Shown: one piece after another, positions 34,201-41,601 of the stretch
Layout of the letters: each line of letters begins with the position of its first letter
Numbering within the stretch: position 1 is the stretch's first letter
Source: Lachnospiraceae bacterium
GTDB lineage: Bacteria > Bacillota > Clostridia > Lachnospirales > Lachnospiraceae
Direction of reading: 5' to 3'
NCBI GenBank assembly: GCA_017461865.1
Contig: JAFTVQ010000119.1
Location: 1-43,240, forward strand
Length of the DNA stretch: 43,240 bases
Notes under the pieces: model-generated
What the model saw: only the letters and a program-made list of their open reading frames with translations
Database searches by the model: none
What the model was told of the DNA's origin: nothing
Program-made: the position numbers and the translations under genes

Positions 34201-34326
34201 TCCGAACAAAACTCCGGACACCCCTTTTGTACTCCGGCTTTTGCCGACATTCTGCGCAGCCGTTTCCGCTGTCTTTGCAATATGATTTGTTTTATTTTCC
34301 TGTAAATGATCAAACGTAATCTTCAT
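31201..34326 (-). CDS. 1041-residue flagellar-locus protein (DUF6240-like), possible FliK-like C-terminus
   Basis: No signal peptide or membrane helix. The first ~60 residues are Ser/Gln/Lys-rich. From ~130 to ~870 the protein is mainly helical with seven or so loose repeats built on (L/I)-T-x-(E/D/F)-N-(L/I/V), for example VPLTEENVTEAMKQ, GMLLTGENLEKLHR, MELTGENIIRVR, GQELTFANLLSAVR and QAITPDNLHGGE. Residues ~900-1000 (LPAVIDGQLTSVNVRFRHDA, SVSIFAELAGGEKITAQL, QGDFITGYMGC) look like the beta-rich hook-length domain of FliK (inference). I recall a family name, DUF6240, for similar Lachnospiraceae proteins, but am not sure. First gene behind the sigma-28-like promoter; flagellin follows. Confidence 0.7.
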   Translation of the reverse strand: MKITFDHLQENKTNHIAKTAETAAQNVGKSRSTKGVSGVLFGKSQEQQAYGKQTKSAQEVKDQAGLLSGEDYKNYMAVMSSTMSGEDFSSMMEEGVKPGKTQVSDAVTIMDHIKTVMAKSGVVVSGFNGSGDIPMEKLEAMAGNAAYAQSLAGAFQENDVPLTEENVTEAMKQSELATEITGLSDSVKQYLIENESELSVNDIYKAKFSAESGSHTGKTGHYFTDDMNGYFGKQAQGADYEELNAQIEKVIKEAGLSVNEETQSEAKWLLDKGMLLTGENLEKLHRMNKMEFPMTREDALSHIAQALREGKQAKDADLSRDGIYKQAAQLRETVDGISDQALAQVVSSGEVLNIRNLAGAQREIDLAQAAYSGKAEVISNEAALLHAQRTLEEVRLQMTVSANVILLKSDYSIDTAELTKLVEQLKAAEQTMNRTQGLTAGDAQKQEQFLDVMEKTTAIRQMPAAVIPKVMDAAEHLTLQRVYEEGRILESTYKKAGESYEALMTAPRADMGDRLKDAFSNIDDILQDLDFELTEDNRRSVRILAYNQMELTGENIIRVRATDADLKFLLDKMTPSATLQMIRDGINPLEETVSDLTDYFTKQDNELTDRVETFSRFLYEMEHSGQISAEERDTYMGIYRLIRQIEKGDGKAIGAIVNSGQELTFANLLSAVRTGQKHGIDQVVDDNFGLLENAEAKGTRISDQINRYYETKATGLLEMMSPVVMSQNHVTMDTTWEELMELSQTQDAPEQLQRAYLEEQLQLLRQDISAEDPVVEMLLANRQAITPDNLHGGEKLLGRRGEMFRKIKEFAEKQESADADITEALNRMTEHFTTATDAQDAYEEVQQSVNDRLEEMMLSGDMGYLDIRALSSLSKQLSLAGNLAKEENYELPAVIDGQLTSVNVRFRHDAENSAERGSVSIFAELAGGEKITAQLKLQGDFITGYMGCSDKEKTAQFAEKRADFVQKILSETGKTADINFVYSEEIKQSMYEGGHQAGKPMKAGVRDLGETERQTEEAQGRHTSAKELYQTAKAFIALLEG

Positions 34327-34355
34327 AAGTCACCTGCTATATTTTTTTACAATAG

Positions 34356-34387
34356 AAAAAGGCGAATGCAAAATGCATTCACCTTTT
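34356..34387. terminator. Bidirectional terminator after glgB
   Basis: AAAAAGG-c-GAATGCA / TGCATTC-a-CCTTTT with a 3-nt AAA loop. On the minus strand TTTTT (34360-34356) follows. It separates glgB from the flagellar transcript, whose likely start lies inside or at the edge of this hairpin. Confidence 0.85.
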
Positions 34388-34414
34388 ATTTCGGTTATTT
34401 TTGACGCTTTCTTA
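34388..34414 (-). promoter_or_regulatory. Sigma-28 (FliA/SigD)-like promoter of the flagellin unit
   Basis: Minus strand TAAG (34414-34411), 15-nt spacer, ACCGAAAT (34395-34388), against the consensus TAAA-N15-GCCGATAT: 3 of 4 and 6 of 8 matches with the exact spacing. It lies between glgB and the 1041-residue protein gene, about 60 nt before that start. Transcription would begin at the foot of the terminator hairpin. Confidence 0.65.
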
Positions 34415-34436
34415 AGAGGTCCCTCACAAACCTGTC

Positions 34437-36365
34437 CTAAAACAGGAAAACTGCTGCCCCATATGCCGGGAGATCAAAAGAAATAGAGTATTCTTTTCCG
34501 TCCCAAGGCTCTGCTTTGGCAGAAATTTCTTTCGGAATCTCTGTTCCGTTTCCTCCGAAACATTCTTCGTCGCTGTTCAAAAGAAGTTTGTATTTTTTCT
34601 TTTTCGGAACGCCGACTTTATAGCCTTCTCTCTTCATCGGTGTCATATTGAGTACAACCAGAATGTTATTTCTTCCGCTCTCAGATTTTCTCATGTAGGT
34701 ATATGTACTGTCTTCGGCATTGTCCGCGTTAATCCATTCAAAACTCTTCCAGTTGTTGTCATTTTCATACATACACGGATATTTGTTGTAAATTTCCAGA
34801 AGCTTGCTCATGTAGTACTTCAGCGAACTGTGTTCCTTATCTTGCAGATAATGCCATTCCAACTCTCTGGCTTCGGACCACTCCTGATCCTGTCCGAACT
34901 CCTGTCCCATGAACAGAAGCTTTTTGCCGCAGTGCGTAAACATATAAGTATATCCCACACGCAGATTTGCAAATTTGTCCACATAGAAGCCCGGCATTTT
35001 GTTCAACATGGAACATTTCAAATGCACTACCTCATCATGGGATAACGGAAGAATATAGTTTTCGCTTTCATTGTAACTCATGGCAAATGTCAGCGCATAA
35101 TGGTTATTTTTGCGGAATAACGGATCCAGCTTCATGTATTCACAGAAATCATGCATCCATCCCATGTTCCATTTAAAGGAGAATCCGAGTCCTCCCTCTT
35201 TCGGATCGCCGGTCACAAGCGGCCATGCGGTCGATTCTTCCGCAATCATAAGTGTTCCCGGATTTCTCTTTTTCATCATGGAATTCAAATGACGGAAAAA
35301 TTCGATCGCTTCCAGGTTCTTATTGTTTCCGTACTCATTCGGAAGCCACTGTCCGTCTCTTCTTCCGTAGTCCAGATAAAGCATGGAAGCTACAGCATCT
35401 ACGCGGAGTCCGTCAATATGGAACTTCTCCACCCAGAACATGGCATTTGCAATCAGGAAGTTTCTGACTTCATTTTTTCCGTAGTTAAAAATCTTGGTTC
35501 CCCAGTCCGGATGCTCTCCTCTCCGGCTGTCCGGATGCTCATACAGACAACTTCCGTCAAATGTTGCAAGTCCGAACTCATCTCTCGGAAAATGCGCAGG
35601 AACCCAGTCAAGGATAACTCCGATATGATTTTTGTGAAGCTTGTTCACAAGATACATGAAATCCGCCGGTGTTCCGTAACGGGATGTCGGTGCATAATAA
35701 CCGGTCACCTGATATCCCCAGGAACCGTCAAACGGATGCTCCGCAATACCCATGAGCTCCACATGTGTATATTTCATTTCTTTACAGTATTCTACAAAAC
35801 GGTCTGCAAATTCACGATAATTGTAAAAACCGGTTTCTTTCTCATCATCACCGGATACCGGATGTTTCATCCAGGAACCGATATGACATTCATAAATTGC
35901 CATTGGTTTTTTGTTGTAATCGGTTGTTTCTCTTTCTTTCTGCCATGCACTGTCTGTCCATGTAAACTCAGCTAAATCAGCCACTACAGACGCATTGTCC
36001 GGTCGAAGCTGCGCATGGTTTGCATACGGGTCTGCCTTATAAAGCTTCTTTCCTTCCGGTGTCGTGATAACATATTTGTACATATCCCCAACCTTTGCAC
36101 CCGGAATAAACAATGCAAAAATACCGCCGTCGCCGAGACGCTGCATATTATCTTTGTAAATATCCCATTCATTAAAGGAACCGATGACATTTACATACTG
36201 TGCATTCGGTGCCCATACTGCAAAATAAACGCCGTCTTCGCCATTTACGGTCGTTTTATGTGCACCGAGTTTTTCATATATTTCATAATGATTTCCCTGT
36301 GCAAATAAATACTCATCATCTTTTGTGATAAAGAGCGGATTTACCTGTTTTTTGTTTTCTGCCAT
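34437..36365 (-). CDS. glgB: 1,4-alpha-glucan (glycogen) branching enzyme
   Basis: 642-residue GH13 enzyme, cytoplasmic; makes alpha-1,6 branches in glycogen. Residues ~20-120 form the CBM48 N-domain (YEIYEKLGAHKTTVNGEDGV, VIGSFNEWDIYKDNMQRLGD). Catalytic (alpha/beta)8 barrel: VILDWVPAHFPRDEFGLATF, GLRVDAVASMLYLDY (Asp nucleophile), LMIAEESTAWP (Glu acid/base), LPLSHDEVVH (third Asp). The C-terminal all-beta domain ends PAYGAAVFLF. GAGG precedes the ATG. It lies 12 nt downstream of the large TPR/AAA-like gene and shares its promoter; no other glg gene is visible in this window. Confidence 0.97.
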   Translation of the reverse strand: MAENKKQVNPLFITKDDEYLFAQGNHYEIYEKLGAHKTTVNGEDGVYFAVWAPNAQYVNVIGSFNEWDIYKDNMQRLGDGGIFALFIPGAKVGDMYKYVITTPEGKKLYKADPYANHAQLRPDNASVVADLAEFTWTDSAWQKERETTDYNKKPMAIYECHIGSWMKHPVSGDDEKETGFYNYREFADRFVEYCKEMKYTHVELMGIAEHPFDGSWGYQVTGYYAPTSRYGTPADFMYLVNKLHKNHIGVILDWVPAHFPRDEFGLATFDGSCLYEHPDSRRGEHPDWGTKIFNYGKNEVRNFLIANAMFWVEKFHIDGLRVDAVASMLYLDYGRRDGQWLPNEYGNNKNLEAIEFFRHLNSMMKKRNPGTLMIAEESTAWPLVTGDPKEGGLGFSFKWNMGWMHDFCEYMKLDPLFRKNNHYALTFAMSYNESENYILPLSHDEVVHLKCSMLNKMPGFYVDKFANLRVGYTYMFTHCGKKLLFMGQEFGQDQEWSEARELEWHYLQDKEHSSLKYYMSKLLEIYNKYPCMYENDNNWKSFEWINADNAEDSTYTYMRKSESGRNNILVVLNMTPMKREGYKVGVPKKKKYKLLLNSDEECFGGNGTEIPKEISAKAEPWDGKEYSISFDLPAYGAAVFLF

Positions 36366-36377
36366 AATTTACCTCTC

Positions 36378-39300
36378 TCAGTCATTCATAAAATCTTTTT
36401 CTCTCAATACAATCATGTCATCCTTGTCGTAACGTTTTGCAAAAATAACATCCATAAAATGAGAAAGATTCTTTTTCTCCGATTTTTCTATTGCCTGCAA
36501 AATAATTTCTTTTACTTCATCTACCGTAACCGCATGCTCGTTGGTCTGTTTTTCCTCAATCCTGTTATAGAGAGCCAGAACACCCATATCATCAATGGTG
36601 TATTCTTTTTCTTTTGCAAACTCTTTTCCGAATTTTACCAGACCGTCATTATCCAACGCACTGATATCCATATGAAGATTGAAATATTCATTCATCTTAG
36701 CATAGCTGCGGGACAATCTTTCCATTCCCGATTTCGTATCAATCAGAATGTAAACAATACCGCCGTTTTCAATCTCGTTACCTGCTTTGATCAGCTTATT
36801 GCATAAATCTGCAGACATATCTCCGGCATTTTCAATAATCAATGCTCCGTTGGCGAGCTGCGCCACAATTGCAAAAATATCTTTTCCGTTGAATTCCTCC
36901 ACGGAAGAAATCTGTGTCTTTCCGGAAAATGCAGGATTGGTCTTTGACAGGTGTAAAACTATATTTTTGGCTACACTCTGTTTATCAATCCCTTTTTCTG
37001 CAGTAATAAAGATATTTCCCGTATAAGGAAGCAGGGAAATATTATCCAGGACATTCGTTACCTTTTCCTGCAACTCTTTTGTCGGAGCAATTCCCCCGAA
37101 CAAATCTTTTTCATCCTTTGTCAGTATACGCGGTCCTGTCGGTTTTTTCTCTGCCGGCACCTCTTTTACAACCGGTTCTGCCGGAGATGCCATCGCAGAT
37201 TCCAAAACTGCTGCCTGCATATTGGCTGTATCATAATGCTGCTGCGACAACGCACCCATCAACTTATCTTCCAGTCCGTTGATTTCTTCTGTGCTGAAAC
37301 TGCTCGGTCTGTCCTCCGTATCCTCTACAGAAGCCTCCTGAGCCGCGCTTCTCGTCGCTGCTTCCTCTGCAGCTTTCATAGCTGCCATCATTGCAATATT
37401 ATTTACCGGAGCGCTTTCGATCGGTTCTTCGGCCGGTTCTTCGGTTACAACCGGTTCCTCAACCATTGCCGCTTCCTCTGTCATAACTTCCGTTTCAACT
37501 GCTGTCGGCTCCTCAGTGGCAACAACTTCTTCTACTTCCATCGGCTCTTCCACCGGAGTTTCTTCACTTTGCGGAAGTTCTTCCACGGCCTCTTCCATAA
37601 GTGCAGTTTCTACTTCCGTCGCCAACTCCTCGGTCTCGGAAAATACATCCAATGTCGGATTTATCATTGCCAAATCCGACTGGACACTGGCTCTTGCCGC
37701 TGCATCAAAATCAGAAAGAAGCGGACCTGTCTGCTCCATCACTCTCTGCTTCATTTCCTGCAGATGTTTTTCTTCATTCGCCTTCTTGGTTTCTTCCCAC
37801 TCTGCCATAATATCGGAAAAACTCAACTGGCCGGTAATTTGTTTTTCTACCATTTCCTGCGGTTCTTCAGAAACAACAGGCGTATTCTCCACTGCCGGAA
37901 CAACTTCCGGTTTCATTTCTTTCATTACTTCGGCGGTTGCTTGTGCTGCCTCCGTGGCTGCCTGTTTTGCCGCTTCCGCTGCTGCCTGTCTGGCTGCTTC
38001 TTTTGCAGCTTCCATGGCAACATTTTGCAACGCCTGGATTACCGATTCCGGTAACGGCTGATTTTGTCCAAATACAATCGGTTCTACTGCTGCAGGTGTT
38101 TCAGCCTGCGGCTCTTCCTCTATTTCAGGAATTTCCTCTGCCTCTGCAATCTCTTCCACTTCAGAGATTTCTTCTGCTTCAGGGATTTCCTCTGCTTCAG
38201 GAATTTCTTCTACCTCAGCGATTTCTTCTACTTCAGGAATTTCCTCTGCTTCGACGATTTCTTCCACGTCCGGAATTTCCTTCGTCTCCTCAAGAGAGAT
38301 TACCTCATTGACTACTTCCTCCTGAAGAGGAATGTTTTCTACATTTTCAATGGAAAGATCCTGGGAAGTTGCTTCAAAAATAGATTCTATCGGCAACGCC
38401 CGGGTCGCATCTGCTGCTTCCATATCTTCCTGAGCAAGCATTTCTGCCAAATTCTTTGCAAGCTCCTCCTGAAGATTGATTGTATTATACTCATCACCTA
38501 CATCGATGGTTTTTACCTGTATGTCATAATCATCTGCGGAATTCACAATTTTCATATCCGCATCTTCATCCATTGGGATTTCTGCTTCGGAAGAATATGT
38601 AACTTCATCCTCATCTGCCGGAATATTTACGTTCTCGTAACCTTCTGTTTCATACGTCTCATAAAGTACCGGCTTTTCCGTTTGGACCATAACTTCTTCC
38701 GTCGGTTCATAGGAAAGCTCTTCTTTCACTTTTTTGCTTGGAATTTCCGCAGTCTTTGCGCGGGTTGCTTCCACGGATTTAATCTCAATGGAAAGAGATG
38801 GCTCTACTTCCTCCGGCGTTGCAGCTTCTTCCTGTGCCTCCGGTGCTGCTTCTGCCACAGGAACCATGAAGCGGGCATTATAAACTTCCTGCTGTTCCGG
38901 AGATAACGGCGCATGAAGCATTTTAAGTTCTAACGCTTTGATAACGTACTTTCCTTCTCCGAACCATAAAATAAGCTCGTCACATTCTTCCACGCAACGG
39001 GTCGCAAGACCGATGCGATGGTATAAATATGCCAGCTCATATGCCCATTTTTCACGATAGTCACGCTTCTTGTATTCTTCAAGAACAGCGATGCGCTCCT
39101 CAAGGCTGACATCCTGTGCTTCATAAAGGCGATATTGCAGGATAAAACGACCGGTATCCCTCGGAGCTATCTTGATAAATTCTTTATAATATTCTACCGC
39201 CTGAACGGTCTCTTCCAATTTAATGGAAAGTTCACAAAGAGAATAAACAATCTTACGGGATTTATTCTGGAGTTCATATGCCATAAGAAGAATTTCTTTG

Positions 39301-39476
39301 CTGTCCTCATAACGTCGGTTCATTTTGTAAAGTTCACTGACTTTACAAAGCATAACAACACTTCGCACTCTTCTCCAATCTATGGTATCTGCAATTTTCA
39401 CTGCCTCCACGTATTGTTTTTTCTCGATAAGATCATTGATTTCCTCTGCCCGGATCCGGTATTCATACTTATCCAA
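36378..39476 (-). CDS. Giant protein: TPR-like N-terminus, acidic repeats, degenerate AAA+ C-terminus
   Basis: 1032 residues, cytoplasmic, no family recognised as a whole. Residues 1-~200 are a TPR-like helical repeat (KKQYVEAVKIADTIDWRRV, YEDSKEILLMAYELQNK, ETVQAVEYYKEFIKIAPR). Residues ~210-780 are Glu-rich and low-complexity, including nine hexads of the form EI(P/A/S/V)(E/D)(V/A/I)E and an Ala-rich stretch (AAKEAARQAAAEAAKQAATE). Residues ~790-1032 resemble a SpoVK/CbbX-type AAA+ domain, with TAEKGIDKQS in place of Walker A and ALIIENAG in place of Walker B. The TTG at 39476 is taken as the start (GAGGTGA 5 nt upstream); TTG 39500 is the alternative. It precedes glgB by 12 nt. Confidence 0.78.
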   Translation of the reverse strand: MDKYEYRIRAEEINDLIEKKQYVEAVKIADTIDWRRVRSVVMLCKVSELYKMNRRYEDSKEILLMAYELQNKSRKIVYSLCELSIKLEETVQAVEYYKEFIKIAPRDTGRFILQYRLYEAQDVSLEERIAVLEEYKKRDYREKWAYELAYLYHRIGLATRCVEECDELILWFGEGKYVIKALELKMLHAPLSPEQQEVYNARFMVPVAEAAPEAQEEAATPEEVEPSLSIEIKSVEATRAKTAEIPSKKVKEELSYEPTEEVMVQTEKPVLYETYETEGYENVNIPADEDEVTYSSEAEIPMDEDADMKIVNSADDYDIQVKTIDVGDEYNTINLQEELAKNLAEMLAQEDMEAADATRALPIESIFEATSQDLSIENVENIPLQEEVVNEVISLEETKEIPDVEEIVEAEEIPEVEEIAEVEEIPEAEEIPEAEEISEVEEIAEAEEIPEIEEEPQAETPAAVEPIVFGQNQPLPESVIQALQNVAMEAAKEAARQAAAEAAKQAATEAAQATAEVMKEMKPEVVPAVENTPVVSEEPQEMVEKQITGQLSFSDIMAEWEETKKANEEKHLQEMKQRVMEQTGPLLSDFDAAARASVQSDLAMINPTLDVFSETEELATEVETALMEEAVEELPQSEETPVEEPMEVEEVVATEEPTAVETEVMTEEAAMVEEPVVTEEPAEEPIESAPVNNIAMMAAMKAAEEAATRSAAQEASVEDTEDRPSSFSTEEINGLEDKLMGALSQQHYDTANMQAAVLESAMASPAEPVVKEVPAEKKPTGPRILTKDEKDLFGGIAPTKELQEKVTNVLDNISLLPYTGNIFITAEKGIDKQSVAKNIVLHLSKTNPAFSGKTQISSVEEFNGKDIFAIVAQLANGALIIENAGDMSADLCNKLIKAGNEIENGGIVYILIDTKSGMERLSRSYAKMNEYFNLHMDISALDNDGLVKFGKEFAKEKEYTIDDMGVLALYNRIEEKQTNEHAVTVDEVKEIILQAIEKSEKKNLSHFMDVIFAKRYDKDDMIVLREKDFMND
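38118..38279 (-). repeat. In-gene tandem repeat, nine 18-nt units
   Basis: Nine consecutive 18-nt units coding for a six-residue unit EI-x-(E/D)-x-E, without gaps. Units differ at synonymous and one or two non-synonymous positions, which implies older copies rather than a fresh expansion. They lie in the acidic linker of the large protein. Confidence 0.85.
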
Positions 39477-39534
39477 TTCGTTCACCTCGTACAATTTCAA
39501 AAAGGTTTGTTTACCCTATGGTCTACTCCGTTTA

Positions 39535-39563
39535 AGTGTAACATACGACACTATTTTAGTCAA
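39535..39563 (-). promoter_or_regulatory. Sigma-A promoter of the large protein gene and glgB
   Basis: Minus strand TTGACT (39563-39558), 17-nt spacer, TACACT (39540-39535). Transcription would start near 39528, about 50 nt before the TTG at 39476. Confidence 0.6.
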
Positions 39564-39584
39564 AAAAATAAGCACTTTTCCCGA

Positions 39585-40433
39585 CTACAAAATATTAGAA
39601 AAATGAGCAAACTGCTCTAACGTAAATGCCTCTCCCCGCACGGAAGGAGAAAGCTCCATTTCAGAAAGGGCTCTGAGCACATCTTCCTTTTTGGCAACTC
39701 CGCCGTTGACCAATCCGTTGACCAGTGTTTTCCGGCGCTGGTTAAAACTGGCTCTGATAATGGAAAACATTTTATGTTCATTGTCCACTTTTACCGGCGG
39801 CTGTTCATAACGGGTCAACCGTATGACCGCACTTCCCACATTTGGCCGCGGAATGAAACAGTTAGGCGGAACATTGGCTACAATTTCCGGTTTTGCATAA
39901 TATTGGACTGCCAGAGAAAGTGCACCGTAATCTTTCGTTCCGGGACCTACCTTCATACGGTCTGCCACTTCCTTCTGCACCATAATCGTGATACTGCAGA
40001 GAGGAACATGACTTTCAAACAACCCCATAATAATCGGTGTTGTTATGTAATACGGAAGATTGGCTACCACCTTAATCGGTTTCCCTTCGTTTCTTTCCTC
40101 CACGATTTTAGCGATATCTACTTTTAAAATATCCTCGTTGATTACCGTCACATTGTCATAAGATGACAACGTGTCTTCCAAAATCGGTATAAGATTTTTA
40201 TCAATTTCAACTGCTATGACTTCCCGTGCATTTTCTGCCAGATACTGTGTCATTGTACCGATTCCCGGACCTATCTCAAGCACACAGTCCTCTTTCGTAA
40301 TCTCCGCAGCGGAAATAATCTTATCCAAAACATGTGGATCAATCAAAAAATTCTGTCCGAATTTCTTCTGAAAATTAAAATTGTACTTCTGCAGGACTTC
40401 TATCGTTCCTGTCGGATTTCCCAAATATGCCAT
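39585..40433 (-). CDS. rsmA: 16S rRNA (adenine-1518/1519) dimethyltransferase
   Basis: 282-residue KsgA/RsmA methyltransferase, cytoplasmic, acting on the 3' end of 16S rRNA in late 30S assembly. SAM motif I VLEIGPGIGTMTQYLAE near residue 50, with KFGQNFLIDPHVLDKI before it; VIAVEIDKNLIPIL; catalytic NLPYYITTPIIM near 123; C-terminal RPNVGSAVIRLTR and ASFNQRRKTLVNGL. AAGGA precedes the ATG. It lies 21 nt downstream of tatD, the common Firmicutes order tatD-rsmA (rnmV, which often lies between, is missing here). Confidence 0.96.
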   Translation of the reverse strand: MAYLGNPTGTIEVLQKYNFNFQKKFGQNFLIDPHVLDKIISAAEITKEDCVLEIGPGIGTMTQYLAENAREVIAVEIDKNLIPILEDTLSSYDNVTVINEDILKVDIAKIVEERNEGKPIKVVANLPYYITTPIIMGLFESHVPLCSITIMVQKEVADRMKVGPGTKDYGALSLAVQYYAKPEIVANVPPNCFIPRPNVGSAVIRLTRYEQPPVKVDNEHKMFSIIRASFNQRRKTLVNGLVNGGVAKKEDVLRALSEMELSPSVRGEAFTLEQFAHFSNIL

Positions 40434-40454
40434 ATGTTTTCCTTTTCTTGTAAT

Positions 40455-41213
40455 TTATATATGAAACAATCTCTCTGTATTTTCACTTGTGATACGGATT
40501 ACTTCCTCTTCACTGATACCTTTCAGCTGTGCCATCACGGCCACCACATGAGGAATATATACAGAAGAATTTCTTTTTCCCCGGTACGGATCCGGTGCCA
40601 GATACGGACAATCCGTTTCAAGCAAAAGCTTATCCATAGGAATATAAGCAACCGCCTCTTTTAGCTTTTTGGCATTTTTAAAGGTAAGAACGCCTCCGAT
40701 ACCGAACGAATATCCCATATCCAAAAACTCGCGCGCGGATTCTTTCGTATAAGAATAGCAATGAATCACACCGGTCAGATCCCCGGCGTACTCTTTTAAA
40801 ATATCAATGGTATCCGCTGCTGCTTCCCTGGAATGGATAATGACCGGAAGCTTTACTTCTTTCGCCAGTTCAAGTTGTCTTCGAAACCATTTTTTTTGGA
40901 TGTCCCGATCCGGCTCGTCCCAGTAATAATCCAGTCCGATTTCCCCGATGGCCACCACTTTGGAAAAAGAGCTTTTTTCTTTCAACCACTCCATATCCGA
41001 TTCTGTCAATTGTCCGGTATCGCTCGGATGAACGCCGATTGCTGCATATATTTGCTCATAAGATTCACTGAGAGCCAATGTTGTTTTACAACTTTCCATG
41101 GAAGCTCCCACATTGATTACTTTCCGGATACCGTTCTCAAACACGGAACTTAACAGCTCTTCCCTGTCCTCATCAAAAGCTTCATCGTCATAATGTGCAT
41201 GCGAGTCGATCAT
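40455..41213 (-). CDS. TatD family metal-dependent deoxyribonuclease
   Basis: 252 residues, TIM-barrel amidohydrolase. Metal ligands: HxH in MIDSHAHYDDEAFD, Glu in VAIGEIGLDYYWDEP, His in VKLPVIIHSREAA, His in TGVIHCYSYTKE and Asp in LLLETDCPYLAPDPYRGKRN, all present. TatD/YcfH proteins are 3'-5' exonucleases linked to DNA repair and RNA turnover. AAGGAC lies 9 nt before the ATG. First gene of the tatD-rsmA unit with its own divergent promoter at 41288-41317. Confidence 0.95.
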   Translation of the reverse strand: MIDSHAHYDDEAFDEDREELLSSVFENGIRKVINVGASMESCKTTLALSESYEQIYAAIGVHPSDTGQLTESDMEWLKEKSSFSKVVAIGEIGLDYYWDEPDRDIQKKWFRRQLELAKEVKLPVIIHSREAAADTIDILKEYAGDLTGVIHCYSYTKESAREFLDMGYSFGIGGVLTFKNAKKLKEAVAYIPMDKLLLETDCPYLAPDPYRGKRNSSVYIPHVVAVMAQLKGISEEEVIRITSENTERLFHI

Positions 41214-41271
41214 TTCTCATGTCCTTCTTTCCGGATAAATTTCTTTTCCTGTCAAAAAATTAAAAAAATGC

Positions 41272-41300
41272 TTGCAAACTACGATTCATTATACTATAAT
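41272..41300 (+). promoter_or_regulatory. Sigma-A promoter of tRNA-Lys
   Basis: TTGCAA (41272-41277), 17-nt spacer, TATAAT (41295-41300). Start near 41307, giving a short leader before the tRNA at 41334. The -10 abuts the tatD -10 on the other strand. Confidence 0.75.
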
Positions 41301-41317
41301 AACTCTTGCGTTGTAAA
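41288..41317 (-). promoter_or_regulatory. Sigma-A promoter of tatD-rsmA
   Basis: Minus strand TTTACA (41317-41312), 18-nt spacer, TATAAT (41293-41288). The leader to the tatD start is about 70 nt. Confidence 0.6.
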
Positions 41318-41333
41318 TAAATGAATATCGCAT

Positions 41334-41406
41334 GCGCGATTAGCTCAGTTGGTAGAGCACCTGACTCTTAATCAGGGTGTCCAGGGTTCGAGCCCCTGAT
41401 CGCGCA
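41334..41406 (+). tRNA. tRNA-Lys (CTT)
   Basis: 73 nt. Acceptor stem GCGCGAT/ATCGCGC, D-arm GCTCAGTTGGTAGAGC, anticodon arm CCTGA-CTCTTAA-TCAGG with anticodon CTT (reads AAG), variable loop GTGTC, T-arm CAGGG-TTCGAGC-CCCTG, discriminator A. CCA is not encoded. Confidence 0.97.
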
Positions 41407-41412
41407 CGAAAG

Positions 41413-41454
41413 CACTGTTTTTGTGAGCATAGCCTCATGGGGATGGTGTTTTTT
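41413..41454 (+). terminator. Terminator after tRNA-Lys
   Basis: A 15-pair stem CACTGTTTTTGTGAG / CTCATGGGGATGGTG, with six G-U pairs when transcribed, loop CATAGC, then six T. It starts 6 nt after the tRNA. Confidence 0.8.
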
Positions 41455-41510
41455 ATTTGCTTTTTTTCAACATTTTTAATTTTTCTTAACAAAATATTCA
41501 TATTTTACCT

Positions 41511-41558
41511 GGATTTTACTTAAAATCCATTGATTTTTCAAATTTACTTTACTATACT
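41511..41558 (+). promoter_or_regulatory. Promoter of the Fn3-like secreted protein gene, with upstream inverted repeat
   Basis: TTGATT (41530-41535), 17-nt spacer, TATACT (41553-41558). Immediately upstream is a perfect inverted repeat GGATTTT-ACTT-AAAATCC (41511-41528), one base before the -35 region; it could be an activator or repressor site. Confidence 0.65.
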
Positions 41559-41601
41559 AAAGATAACTGTAAATTTTTTTAAATTTTAAAGGGAGGATTT
41601 T

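Noticed and set aside
35151-35975. 274-residue plus-strand ORF opposite glgB
   Set aside because: Shadow of a well-conserved gene; His/Cys/Ser-rich composition and no domain.
38118-38279. CRISPR-like repeat array
   Set aside because: The 18-nt periodicity is a coding hexad repeat without spacers, in frame within a large gene.
37236-38906. Long plus-strand ORFs (272 and 280 residues) opposite the acidic protein gene
   Set aside because: They are the antisense of Glu-rich codons (GAA/GAG read as TTC/CTC), giving Phe/Leu/Arg/Cys-rich nonsense; no ribosome site or homology.
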